Positions 21,255 through 31,589 of a DNA stretch of 64,000 bases are shown piece by piece. The translations under genes and the position numbers were made by a program. The notes beneath the pieces were generated by a model. It did not search any database. It was given only the letters and a program-made list of their open reading frames with translations, and was not told the DNA's origin. Every line of letters begins with the position of its first letter. The stretch's first letter is position 1. This DNA comes from Yponomeuta sedellus (lineage: Eukaryota > Arthropoda > Insecta > Lepidoptera > Yponomeutidae), in contig OW203734.1 in NCBI GenBank assembly GCA_934045075.1, forward strand, positions 7,711,016 to 7,775,015, in the 5' to 3' direction.

Positions 21255-21510
21255 GGACAGTTGGGAACACCGATCGGTTACCAGATCAAGCGCTGCAAGT
21301 GGAAGTGGATAGGTCACACTCTCAGAAGGGAGCCCAGCCACATACCTTGACCAGCTCCGAGGAAAAAAGAAATGTGGGCGTCCCAAACTGACCCGGCGGT
21401 GCTCAGTGGCAGCGGAGATGAAGACGGTCGAACGTGACCCGGGTTGAGGATAAGAGAAAACGAGATGGCAGAGTATTGTAGACGCACTCTGTCCCTCTCA
21501 GGGGATATAG
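21255..21510 (+). pseudogene. LINE reverse transcriptase ORF, C-terminal end
   Basis: The plus strand reads IKRCKWKWIGHTLRREPSHI then, after a stop and a frame change, GRPKLTRRC and, near the end, RWQSIVDALCPSQGI with a TAG at 21508-21510. The WKWIGHTLR, GRPK and RWxxxVxALC blocks are the usual C-terminal order in endonuclease-reverse transcriptase polyproteins of RTE-like LINEs, different from the copy at 455-788. At least two frame breaks and an in-frame stop make it non-functional. It is 5'-truncated near 21255. Confidence 0.75.
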
Positions 21511-22023
21511 GATAATACATTACAAAAAAGAACAATCATTTTACCATTTCCGACCAGCAAAAGTAGCAAGCAACTTAGGGACGGCCCCTCAAGGAACAAT
21601 GCCCATACAAACGTAGTCTAGTTTTTATTTACAAACGACATGACGGATAGAAGTGTAACTTTGCCAATACGTTTAGAAGACACAAATAAAGGTTTGATCG
21701 TGCTTAGATTTGGAAATACCCTCAGATCATAGAGGAAATACCTTTCATTAAAGGTACTCCACCCTTCACTCTCACTCTTTTTTGGATATGAACGTAGAGA
21801 CATCCTTAATTGAGAAACCGACCGGAGTGTCTCACAAGCAGCGACAAGATAAACTCAATGCGTAAGTTCAAATTTTAAAATTACATTTACATTATAAGAA
21901 AACTGCAACTTGACAAAGATACTCAAACAATGTTTAATGGATAAAATGATCTAAATCCCGACTTGATATAATTGTATAATTGAATATAACTGTCATAACC
22001 ACTGATTCAGTTTAAACACACGC
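21511..22023. other. Unassigned sequence
   Basis: No recognised repeat; frames of about 60 codons only. Confidence 0.3.
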
Positions 22024-22245
22024 TAAAAGAAAGAGAAACATTTATTACATCAACACTCACACACAAAAAACATCTAACAAATACGAAACAAACTTATAGG
22101 AGAACATCAAAGGGTAATGTGGTAAAGACAATTTAAGCAGTTTTGTCGTGGTGTGTTTCCGTTGCTGCAAAAGGCAGACTAAGCATTTTGCTGAGGGTGT
22201 GAGCCCTCAGCGCTGGTTTTCAGTCAGTGCCTGAGAATATCTCAC
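22024..22245 (-). mobile_element. Retroposon family H, minus copy
   Basis: Left end AAAAGAAAGAGAAACATTTA is the reversed TTTC-type tail. The right part, AGCCCTCAGCGCTGGTTTTC, matches reversed 39165-39200. Here the tail repeat is only two or three units long. Confidence 0.6.
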
Positions 22246-22546
22246 GAGTGTCCCAACGCGCGACTCGGTATGTCGCAATTTAAATAACCTAGATAATAAT
22301 TATGTATATAACAATATATCCCATAAAAACAAATACCATATGCGTAACAAATATACATAAACATAAAAATATAAAATAAAAAACGAATAAAATGAAATTA
22401 AGACAGCCGTCCTTGATGCGATCACATAGTCAATCAATTAGTCAAGTAGCTTTGACTATAACTAGGTCCCAGGTCATTATGTCCCAGACACTGCTGCGTC
22501 CGAGTAGTCATTCACCTAAAATGTCAGTAATAATCTCATTACACTA

Positions 22547-22723
22547 TTTTTATTTTTAATGCACTAACCCGTGCTAAGGAACAAATTTAAAAACCTATTT
22601 AGAGGCTAAAAATTTCACCCATGCCGGGATTCGAACCCGCAACCTCTGGTACGGATAGCCAGAGTTTGCGGGTTCGAATCCCGGCATGGGTGAAATTTTT
22701 AGCCTCTAAATAGGTTTTTAAAT
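22547..22723. repeat. tRNA-like repeat, compact foldback
   Basis: Arms 22585-22649 and 22659-22723 are 65-bp near-perfect inverted repeats built from the 3' half of the tRNA-like unit (reverse and forward GGGTTCGAATCCCGGC plus TTTTTAGCCTCTAAATAGG). The 9-nt spacer TACGGATAG is the old anticodon loop. The left edge carries TTTTAATGCACTAACCCGTG. Confidence 0.8.
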
Positions 22724-23611
22724 CATCTCATTACTTATTACTTTTTATTACTTAGATTCATAAGGCCAAAGTTTGTATAACTATAACAGTTGTCAAATAT
22801 CATGCGAAACTGTCAATATTTTAACTTTATATATCAATTTACACTTAAGCAGCTCATAGTTTATGTTACAAGATTGTCCATATCTCTATTTTATTACGTT
22901 AAAATGGAATAAAACTTCAATTTTACATAGAATTTTATTGACAGTTTCCGTCCCCTTAATTGCGACGATTTAGAGCTAATTCTGTCGGAGACAATTTTTT
23001 TAAATGACTCTAGATATTTTTAATAGCCTGTTATTCTAGTCTGTCTTGGTAATTTTAAGAAATTCTAGACGCCAAAGTAGCTCACGGACAACCTATAAAT
23101 CAAATTCGTGCAACGTCCAATCAAGCTATCGGTAATTGCCAGCGAACGGAATAGGCTAAGCTTAAATACCTAAAGCTGGTGAGGAGACTGAAACAGAGCT
23201 GTTAAAACCACCAATTTTTTTTATTTACTTTTCTTGTATATCGTAATATTAGAAACTGTGGTATTACAAAGGTGTAACAGGATCCCATGAAAAAAAGGAA
23301 AATGATATTCAGGGTGGGGCAGCCTATGCGATTCGGGGAAAACGGATTAAAAGTTCTTAAACCTAAGTTATGCACATTCCTTGTAGGAAATAATAACAAA
23401 TTGCACCTCAACAGAAAATACATAAGTTAGATTATTAAAACATTTTTTTTAATTCACAATTATATTAGATTTTCTTTCTGAACATTCCTTCACCGTTAGC
23501 GTTTCTTAACATTGTCGTATTAAACTTTAAAGTCTTATTTCCTCTGTGTGTATATGTATAGTTACTATTTCCGATATAAGAGTAAGTAGAGTAATTCTGA
23601 GTCAATTTACT
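22724..23611. other. AT-rich sequence, nothing recognised
   Basis: No gene or repeat family identified. Confidence 0.3.
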
Positions 23612-24222
23612 TTAACCTTCCTATACCCGCGCACATGTCTATGAGACCGACGAAACAGTTTTTCGTAAATATATTTTTTCCAAGAACTTTGAGAGCTCGC
23701 ACGTTCTGCTAGCTGCATGATTTGGGGCTCGCTTTAGGTTAGGTTAGGTAAAGTTAGATTGCGAGTAGGACGTGTGGGCCTATTACGGTCTGATCGGTCT
23801 GTGACACCGACGCGGGTATACGATCACCTGTTTACTTCTGACTTCTGGCTGCTTTGCTAACTTTAATATTTAACTAAATTTATGCTACAATGGTCTCAAG
23901 ACATGTAATTTTTAAGAATTAAAAGATATTTTATGTTTATTTTCAGAATAAAAAGTTTTATGTTTGTTTTTCCCAGACTATAAGAAAAAATGTGACTTTT
24001 TTAGGCTCTTTTGGAAAGATTGATAGTCATTAAAGTAATAAACAATTTATGCTAACAATTGATATTTTTTGTTTTATTACATCCTATAGTTTCTATAAAA
24101 TAAAAAAATATATAAACGGTTTTATAGAAAAATAACCAGGTAAGAGGAGTCAAAGTCACGGTCTGTCACACCGTGCGCGGGTATAGGTGTTAAAACATTT
24201 GGCGCGGGTATAGGAAGGTTAA
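23612..24222. mobile_element. TTAA-flanked piggyBac-like MITE
   Basis: TTAA at 23612-23615 and 24219-24222 flank a 603-bp element with perfect 17-bp ends CCTTCCTATACCCGCGC and the reverse complement. TTAA target duplication and C-rich short TIRs are the hallmark of the piggyBac superfamily. Extra subterminal copies of the GCGGGTATA end word sit at about 23811 and 24177. There is no transposase frame, so it is non-autonomous. Confidence 0.8.
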
Positions 24223-25407
24223 CTTATATTGTAACACAATAATTTTCGCAACTCATGGATCTTTATATTATCTAAGAAGCCACAGAAAATGTTACATATA
24301 TGTGTTTGAGTCACTCGCTCGCCACCACATTTATTTAGCCGTTTAAACAATTAAACTTTATGTCCTCACACCGTTTGTAGATATATATACTCAGCCTATT
24401 CCGCACACCGGTAATTACGAAGATGCATTTTAGTATTAAGCTAAGTGAATTGCGAATCCTATTTGGTTTATGGCTTCCTGACTGAGGAGAGGTTAACTGC
24501 CTTAGTAACGCACTATCGGCGTGCATGCCTGTAGTCGACAGGGTATTACTAAATTATCTGCTTGGTTTTTCGTGTCTTTAGTGTTGTTTACCAATTGAAA
24601 CTGAGAAGTAATTCTCACGAATCAATAGTTTTGCGTATCATCAAGTTGAATGCTTCCTCATATTTGTGGATATTCATTAAAATTAAAATGTGTGATACAT
24701 TTTAATTTCTTGTTTTATATATGTACATATCATATACGTTTATTTACGTGTCATGCACAGGTCTACTCCCAAATAGATAGTATGCGCTTAAATAATAATT
24801 ATTCACTTTATCAAATGTGGATTAAGTACCTGTTATTAATTCGTAAGGTTTATTTAGCTAAATTATTTAGGTTTGTTTATTTGCCCCAGCAGTGGGGACA
24901 TACAAGGGTTGATAACGAATAATGAATTTAGCTAAAGCGTTTTGTTAGCATTTGTGGCATGTAGATTGATAAACTTTAGATATAAAACGGATATATGACA
25001 GGCCATTGGATAAAAAGGCCAATAGAGCAATTTTGGCCTTCCACATTATAAAAAGCTCACAAAAATCTCTCTGAATGATTCAAATTGCCCGCTATTTCTT
25101 TTTATGTATTTTATTCAGAAAACAGTCATATAGAAAAAAAACTATAAAACTATGTGTATACAAAATTAGAACTAGAGGACCCTTAGGTAAACGACGTAAT
25201 ATTAAGAAAAGCATGCAATCTTAACCAGTTAACAAAAAATGTTTTCATTTTATGAATTTTCACTTACTTAGCTTAGAATTATACCTGAAACACCTGGATT
25301 TGATGTGAATAGTATTTTTTCTTTCCTAACATTCCACTGGCACTTCTATCTACGTGTGAGCATAATCCATTCATCCGTTTATGTATGTAATGCGGGTGTG
25401 GCGAGAA
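24223..25407. other. AT-rich sequence with one SINE-tail scrap
   Basis: 24883-24915 (CCCCAGCAGTGGGGACATAC then AAGGGTTGATA) is the last ~30 bp of a plus-strand 5S-type SINE or its partner LINE. No gene seen. Confidence 0.4.
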
Positions 25408-25449
25408 CTTGGCCTCAGTCAGAAGGTACACCTTCTGACTGAGGCCAAG
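25408..25449. repeat. Perfect 20-bp palindrome
   Basis: CTTGGCCTCAGTCAGAAGGT at 25408-25427 and its exact reverse complement at 25430-25449, with a 2-nt spacer. Confidence 0.9.
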
Positions 25450-25849
25450 ATCGACAGAGTTAAATAAATAAACGAATACCTCTAGTTCACTATTCGGACA
25501 CACTCTCGCTATGCATTTCCAATTTATCGTTTAATAAAACCTCATTAGTACCCACCTAATCGAGCATTTATTGTCTATTCCTACTTGTAATCTACTTTGG
25601 ACGAATTAGATAAGCAAGTATAGAAATAATGCAACGATAAAATTGTGCGCGGCACATGTCAATCAATTAAATATAAAAAAATACAATATCATTTGGATAG
25701 CAAGAGAGTCATTGATATGGATGCTTCTATTTGGGATGCATTCCTGAAATTTTGACACAAACTTTATTTCTATTGTATTGGTTGTGGGTATTCCTAAGGA
25801 AATATATGACTGTTACTATCAGCGACAGCCAGTTGTGGTGATTCTTCTG

Positions 25850-26050
25850 GGCCCAGATTCTGCTAATATATTGTGGTACAATGACAATTGCATGGACATG
25901 GTGATTTAATTTCGTTGCTGCTCCAAATCCACGCCCGCACCTACATCAAACCTTCTAGGGTAGGCGTAAAAAAAAACACTCCACCTGACTCGACCATCTC
26001 GACCATGTAACTGTCATTGTACTGTAATGCACTAATACAATCAAGGCTCC
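25850..26050 (+). repeat. Unnamed dispersed repeat, copy 2
   Basis: Same family and strand as 13398-13620 (CCCAGATTCTGCTAATATAT, AATTTCGTTGCTGCTCCAAA, AAACCTTCTAGG). The tail word after AATACAATCAAGGC is lost. Confidence 0.55.
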
Positions 26051-26116
26051 GTTTGAGAAAAAAAATGGTCAAACAAAAGTGTCAGAAATCACAAAACCTC
26101 CCAAAACCTCTCGGTT

Positions 26117-26225
26117 CTTGACCGCGTCGCATCTCGCGCAGGCGCCGGGCGCCGGCGCATGTCACAACGCGTGACGTCACGGCCGCTCTCCCGCCCCAGT
26201 TCCCACAGTAGCCGCCGCAGGTACA
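26117..26225 (+). promoter_or_regulatory. GC-rich patch with CRE palindrome
   Basis: About 105 bp of CpG-rich sequence in AT-rich surroundings, including GGCGCCGGGCGCCGGCGC and the CRE palindrome TGACGTCA at 26172-26179. It ends GCCGCAG/GTACAC, a possible splice donor at 26220/26221. Not part of a repeat seen elsewhere here. Could be a promoter and untranslated first exon on the plus strand. Confidence 0.3.
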
Positions 26226-26388
26226 CATTTGGAGGTAGACAGTGTGATACTGATAATGTATAGGAAGAATTTCGAAGGCCTAGGGCGAAAAGAGACTATG
26301 TTTCTCATACTTTTGATGTTAGCGATGAGTCTGCAAACTGTCCTCCTCCTAACTGCATTAGAAAAACTTTCTGATTAAGTTTTTGATT

Positions 26389-26637
26389 GATGGCCTCGGT
26401 GGCGCAGCGGTTTGGCACGCTGACTGTAAAACCGAAGGTCTTGGGTTCGATCCCCGGCCGGGTCAAACCAGGAAACGAACTTTTCTAGTTTGTCTCGGGT
26501 CTCGGATGTTGTCTATTATTTATTGTATTAAATCTATCGTCGAGTTAGCACCTATAACACAAGTCATTTAGTTGTACTTAGTATAGGGCTAACGAGATCT
26601 GTGTAATGTGTCCATGAATATTTACTATTATTATTAG
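26389..26637 (+). mobile_element. tRNA-headed SINE with ATT tail, reference copy
   Basis: Plus strand, about 249 bp. Head GGCCTCGGTGGCGCAGCGG (box A) and GGGTTCGATCCCCGGCCGGG (box B), body with AACGAACTTTTCTAGTTTGT and ATCGTCGAGTTAGCACCTAT, tail CTATTATTATTAG. The anticodon arm is decayed, so this is a SINE promoter, not a tRNA gene. Confidence 0.9.
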
Positions 26638-26721
26638 CTTGCATCTAAAGGTTTAGAAGTAATGATGTATTTTAAGTAAAAAACTCTTAGATAAAGAGAT
26701 TTTTTTTAAAAAAAAACGTCC

Positions 26722-27003
26722 CATTGTATTCCACTGCGCTTCCCTCAGAGAGAAGAAGTAGGTATGGACTTAATTACCACGCGTCCTCACGGAGGATTGG
26801 CAATTTCAAGCGCTGATGCATTTGAACACTTCAGACACCCAGATTTCCTCACGATGTTTTCCCTCACTCAGTGAGTGGTATTGGTACTATAACTTCCCAA
26901 ACGTCCATAACTTAGAAAACAAACTCATTGGTACATGTCCGCACTGGGTATCGAACCCAGGTCTCTCGCATCCGAGTCCAATGTTCTACCCACTGTGTAG
27001 AAC
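26722..27003 (-). mobile_element. tRNA-headed SINE (family G), best copy
   Basis: Head on the right: minus strand CAGTGGGTAGAACATTGGAC, then GAGACCTGGGTTCGATACCC. Body words on the plus strand include TTTCCTCACGATGTTTTCCC, a signature of a widespread moth SINE, and the tail side has CTTCCCTCAGAGAGAAG. Confidence 0.75.
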
Positions 27004-27705
27004 AACTTCCCTTTTATTTTATTTATTTACATTCAACATTACAGTATTAACTAATTTGTTGCACAATTAATTTTTGTAGTATAGTATGTTCTAAATAGAC
27101 AATGTTTAAGTAACATATTTGTGTAGTACCTACTAGCCTAATAGGGGACATTTAACAAATATTAATATCAAAGGTTTTTTTTTAATTTCTTCTGTGTTTT
27201 TACTTAAAGATCAAAATAAAAGATATTAATATTTTCCGCAACTTGGTTAAGGACTTTCGTATAGGTTTTCATTTATTTATGCCTTATGTTATGGAAATTT
27301 ACGCATTTCAAACTTATGCGTTAGATTTTAAATGTTTAAATCGTGATCAGAACGCCTTTAAACTTTTTCCAACTCTATGTCACTCTGCGGAATAATGGTA
27401 ATTAAATAAAGCGCTTTCAGAACTCGTTTTTGTATTTTTTGACAGTCTTATTAATTCGATAAATGTGTGTCAAATTTTCATGCAACAAGCAACGCACAAA
27501 TATTCATAGACCAGTTGCAAATCATCATCCATTTAACAATTTAACTTCCTGCAAAAACTCCGCCTTGGTCATTAATTTAAATGAACTCTAAAAACTATAC
27601 GATGTTAAAATATGTTTTTTGAACAACGACTCCAAAAGAAATGGACGTGTTAGCATCTAATACCAATTTTACTGAAGAAGAAATTTGGTTTTTTAAATAT
27701 TATAT
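27004..27705. other. AT-rich sequence, nothing recognised
   Basis: No repeat family or gene identified. Confidence 0.3.
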
Positions 27706-27776
27706 TCTTTTTAATGCACTAACCCGTGTTAAGGACTCTGGCACGGTTAGCCTCTAAATAGGTTTTTAAATATTCA
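27706..27776. repeat. tRNA-like repeat, ends only
   Basis: TTTTAATGCACTAACCCGTG joined through a CTGGCACGG scrap to TTAGCCTCTAAATAGGTTTT. It keeps both ends of the foldback family but almost none of the tRNA core, a deletion derivative. Confidence 0.65.
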
Positions 27777-27779
27777 CAC

Positions 27780-27895
27780 GCCATTGTGAACGAAACCATC
27801 GTAAGGGAACTTGACTGTCTGAGGCGTTTCAGCGCTCAAAATTGCCAATCCCTCTCTCTCTCTCTGAGAGAAGACGCTGCTGTATTGATAAACTG
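27780..27895 (+). mobile_element. Family G SINE body fragment
   Basis: GAAACCATCGTAAGGGAACT, AAAATTGCCAATCCCTCTC and CTGAGAGAAGACGCTGC follow the family order; head missing. Confidence 0.55.
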
Positions 27896-27924
27896 TGTTA
27901 CTGTATAGTAACACAGTTTATTAA
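27885..27924. repeat. 18-bp inverted repeat
   Basis: TTGATAAACTGTGTTACT (27885-27902) and its reverse complement with one mismatch (27907-27924), 4-nt spacer. It straddles the end of the SINE fragment and the first direct repeat. Confidence 0.85.
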
Positions 27925-28223
27925 TCTAGATCCGATACAATTAAGAGTATAATTATGAGCTCTTGAAAGTATATAGACAAAAATTGTATCAAAAAAAATT
28001 TGAAAATTGTTGACGCGAGGGCGTCCCACGATGCCAACTGTGCTACTCCGGTCGAGTTCCCAGAGTTAGATCAAAATTTATGAGAGAATCATAATTTTAA
28101 AATTCCTAGAAAAATAAATATTTTTAAGAAGAAGGAAATATTTTACACAGAAAATAAACATAGTAACACAGTTTATTAATCTAGAGCCGATACAATTAAG
28201 AGTATAATTATGAGCACTTGAAA
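27906..28223. repeat. 63-bp direct repeats around ~190 bp
   Basis: 27906-27968 and 28161-28223 (TAGTAACACAGTTTATTAAT onward) differ at only two positions. The spacer (27969-28160) has no recognised content. Too short for LTRs; more like a local segmental duplication. Confidence 0.75.
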
Positions 28224-28339
28224 AACTGTCCCTATTAGCTTTACGCCCAGTACGGCACGCTATATGACTCTGTGTGTAATTTTAACTTTGTGCATTGTTT
28301 TCTTTAGGAGCATCTGAATCTGGAAGCTATATGCGAGAT

Positions 28340-28600
28340 GATTGAATGCAGGTGAAGCGGTGGTAGCACGGTCGGTAAAGCAGTTGTCTTACAAGAGGTT
28401 GTGGGTTTGCACTCTAATATTTTGATTTTATAGTAGGAACAACACTCTGCTAACGCCGAAGGTAAACATCGTGAGGAAACCTGAATGCTCTGAAAAAATC
28501 ATGTGCTTGTAATTGCCTGCTATGGCGGTTACTTGTGACGTTTAGACCCATACTCTCTCTCTGAGAGAAGACCTCTGACCTGCAATGGAAAGTATATTGA
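28340..28600 (+). mobile_element. Family G-type SINE with decayed head
   Basis: Head AGCGGTGGTAGCACGGTCGG with a box-B remnant GAGGTTGTGGGTTTGCACTC, then body AACATCGTGAGGAAACCTGA and tail-side CTGAGAGAAGACCTCTGACC. Confidence 0.6.
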
Positions 28601-28611
28601 TTTCGATTTTA

Positions 28612-28968
28612 ACCCTGTATGTCCCCACTGCTGAGGCACGGTTCTCTTCCTTGCGTTGCAGGAAGGTTAGTCTATACTCCACCACGGGGGCTAAGTTCGG
28701 GTTGGTGGAGGATTGTAAGACAGTGGCGGGCCTTACTGTCAGAAGTTATCGAGCCGCCCATTAGGCCTCTGACATGGCTTAACGACTGCCATTACATGAC
28801 CGCCGGCACCCACGGCTTAGCGTGGAATGTGAAGTACGGAAACGCTCGGAAAAATGCCGCTAGCGGTAGTAACGGGTCGTTCACCCATTCCGCACCTCAC
28901 TGCGCCTATTGTTGCTTAACTCGAGTGATTGATTCCAATCACTCGGTTCGACTAGGCCACGAGCGCTT
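28612..28968 (-). mobile_element. 5S-type SINE, near full length
   Basis: Tail AACCCTGTATGTCCCCACTG on the left, head on the right ending ACTAGGCCACGAGCGC. The minus-strand head has AGTTAAGCAACAATAGGCGC. Confidence 0.85.
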
Positions 28969-29248
28969 GAAAAGTATATATATGCTGTATTATTTGTATA
29001 TGAGACTCTGCAGCATACATTGATTTTACATAAATTTTCAAGTATCGTAATGTGAACGCGTATGTCTCGACGGAATTTTATATGATAGCATTTGTCACGC
29101 ATGGCCCGGAACCGGTTACGTGACACGAAGTGTGAACGCGGCCTTAGCACGGGAATGTCCCAACGATAATAAAATGTTAAAAGCGCTACATTAGCGGAGA
29201 TTTTAGGGTTCTGTAGGGACCACAACGCATAATGAACTATTGAAGTAA

Positions 29249-29697
29249 AAAAAAAATATTTAAAAAAATAAAAGAACCCGACTGCAGTGATAAATCAACT
29301 GAAAGGGAAAAATAAGATAATTTTATTTTCAAATGCTAATGTCGAATCAGAAGAGTTCATGCTGCTTTACTTGAGGGACCAAATAATATAACTTTATAAG
29401 CATTATTTGCTCAAACTGTTGCATTTATTATTTTATATAAAATGTTGCAGTCGGGACCCATTACTGTTTGTTTAAAGTCCTCTAATGGGTCCCGACTGCA
29501 TCATTTTATATAAAATAATAAATGCAACAGTTTGAGCAAATAATGCTTATAAAGTTATATTATTTGGTCCCTCAAGTAAAGCAGCATGAACTCTTCTGAT
29601 TCGACATTAGCATTTGAAAATAAAATTATCTTATTTTTCCCTTTCAGTTGATTTATCACTGCAGTCGGGTTCTTTTATTTTTTTAAATATTTTTTTT
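29249..29697. repeat. Near-perfect ~215-bp palindrome
   Basis: Arms 29249-29463 and 29483-29697 are reverse complements; I count one internal mismatch (ATGTTGCAG against ATGATGCAG). The spacer is 19 nt. Both arms carry CCCGACTGCAG near the outer end and a second GCAGTCGGGACCC near the loop. No coding. Transcription would give a long dsRNA hairpin. Confidence 0.95.
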
Positions 29698-30119
29698 ATT
29701 TTTGACCTTTTAGTGACTCAGTAAAACGATAAAATTTAAAGGTCCATCTGTTCTGTTTACATGCTTTAAATCGTTATATTATTTTATTTCCTAAATGAAT
29801 TTTAGTTTATTGCTTTATTTTCTTTTGTTCGACAATGGACATGTCTCGGCAAATCATAAATATTTTTACTGATATAGGTAATTGTTTGATATAGTCATAG
29901 GTACCACCTGCCTGCATTAAAAATTTATTTCGTACGATATTTTTAGCTAGTATAATGAATATGGTCTAATGGTGTTAAACTATCTAGAATATTTGCAAAG
30001 GAAACGACAGATTTTTTTCTTTATTATCCTTCCATAAATTGTCTGTTTTTTATGTAGCCTAAAAACGCTCCACTGCACCTAGTTATTTAATGTTAACGAT
30101 TGTAGGTGGGGACTGGAAT
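29698..30119. other. AT-rich sequence, nothing recognised
   Basis: No repeat family or gene identified. Confidence 0.3.
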
Positions 30120-30590
30120 AGTCACGAATTATCTCTTCGATCTGAACGGGGCTCAGCTTTCGATATCTCCAGAGTAGAATTCTTCGTGCTTGCATTGCTG
30201 GGCCCAGTATTCGGTCTCGCTAATTACTTAGAATAAGGACTTGTAAATGAGAACATAAATGGTCTGAGCCTTCAGCCGCGGCCTGTACAAAGGCGCGACA
30301 GGTTTCCTCCTAACAGCAACTTTAAGTAACTGTTGCGGCCTTCGGCCGCGCTAATAGTCTCTCCATTTGGCATCAGCGTAAATAGAGCTCAGCATTTGGA
30401 ATCGCCGTGGGAGTATTCCTCTAGCCCGCTTCACAGCCTTCGGCTGTGCCGCGACCTGTATTGAGCTCGGCCTTCAACCTCGTCACGGCAAGTTTCCTCG
30501 CACCCGCATGATGGGGCTCGGCCTTCGGCCTGGCGTAGTTACTTAGAGTTGTGGCATGGGCCTGGAGACATACAAAATCTTGGTTTTCTG
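30120..30590. repeat. GC-richer block with GCCTTCGGC stem-loops
   Basis: Several short perfect stems around a TTC loop: GCGGCCTTCGGCCGC (about 30344), CACAGCCTTCGGCTGTG (about 30436) and CTCGGCCTTCGGCCTG (about 30527), with related words at 30270 and 30468. GGCTCGG or GAGCTC precedes several. Probably a repeated module inside an unrecognised element. Confidence 0.55.
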
Positions 30591-31589
30591 AATGCCAAAA
30601 TATTACCGGTATTAAAATGAAACTATAACAAATTAATTTTGAGGTGGCCCCCTAAAGCATTGATAAATTTTACTGAATATTTAGGTGTAGATAAGCAATC
30701 TTTGGTCTCACAAGTGAACAGGAAACCTAACACAAAATCATAATCTTATTTTCGGAGGAAACGAGATAAAATTCGTTAAGATGAATAGAGCGAGAATTTT
30801 TTAAAATATCATGGGTCCTACGATACGAGGTCACGGAGGATCCGTCTTCGGTTACCAGTGAGAGCGTTCAAATATTTTTTTATCATTTATTGTTTCTTCT
30901 TTGAACCCAGCTTGTCTGACTATGACCGCACAGGGGAAAAGGAGTTACATGCTACACTTTATATATTTTGTTCAGTTAGTTTTGGTCTAAGTGTCAGTAG
31001 GAAATTAATATCAGTGTTAAGAAATTAATATTTTTTTCTCAAACATGCTCGGAAATGTTTGTGTTATTACCATGAAATAAAGCCACAAAGTTTCTCTTTT
31101 ATGGCTCCCGCCTCACTTTACTGGCCTAAGCCAGTAAAGTAAGTATGAAAATCCATTACCGTCCGCTGCTCTAACTTTTTAAATTTACTTACTAAAATTA
31201 AACTGACTAAGAAAAAATTACACACAGCCAACCAACTACTAAGTTATCTAAGCATACTTGCAAGATTAAAAAAAAAACAATCTATGGTATTGGTTTTTGT
31301 GCGGTTAAACATGGTGCTCAAATATGTTAGTGTATTTAAAAAATAAAAAAGGCGGCAAACTAAACTATTACTTCTTAATTACCTAGTAATTATTTTAATA
31401 TTAATATTTCCTCGCATTGTTTGAGAAAAGCATTATACAATCCTCGGCCGGAACAGGGATTGCAGGACTCGTTCTAGACGGCCTCATCTACGACTCGGCC
31501 GTCGATCCCAAACTCGTCCAGCAATCCCTTACTTCTCGGCCTCTGCAGTAATGTATTATTACCCCCTATGAGGTTGATATTTCTTAAAT
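30591..31589. other. Unassigned sequence with small inverted repeats
   Basis: 31452-31540 contains AGGGATTGCAGGACTCG and, inverted, CTCGTCCAGCAATCCCT, an imperfect stem. 31105-31142 has CCTAAGCCAGTAAAG-type mirrored words. No gene seen. Confidence 0.3.

Noticed and set aside
23730..23755. Telomeric TTAGG array
   Set aside because: Only two or three TTAGG units, inside a MITE; no array.
27906..28223. Solo LTR pair of a small retrovirus-like element
   Set aside because: 63-bp repeats with no TG...CA ends, primer site or coding interior.
29249..29697. microRNA precursor
   Set aside because: Arms of ~215 bp are far too long and too perfect for a canonical pre-miRNA; a long hairpin RNA or foldback element fits better.
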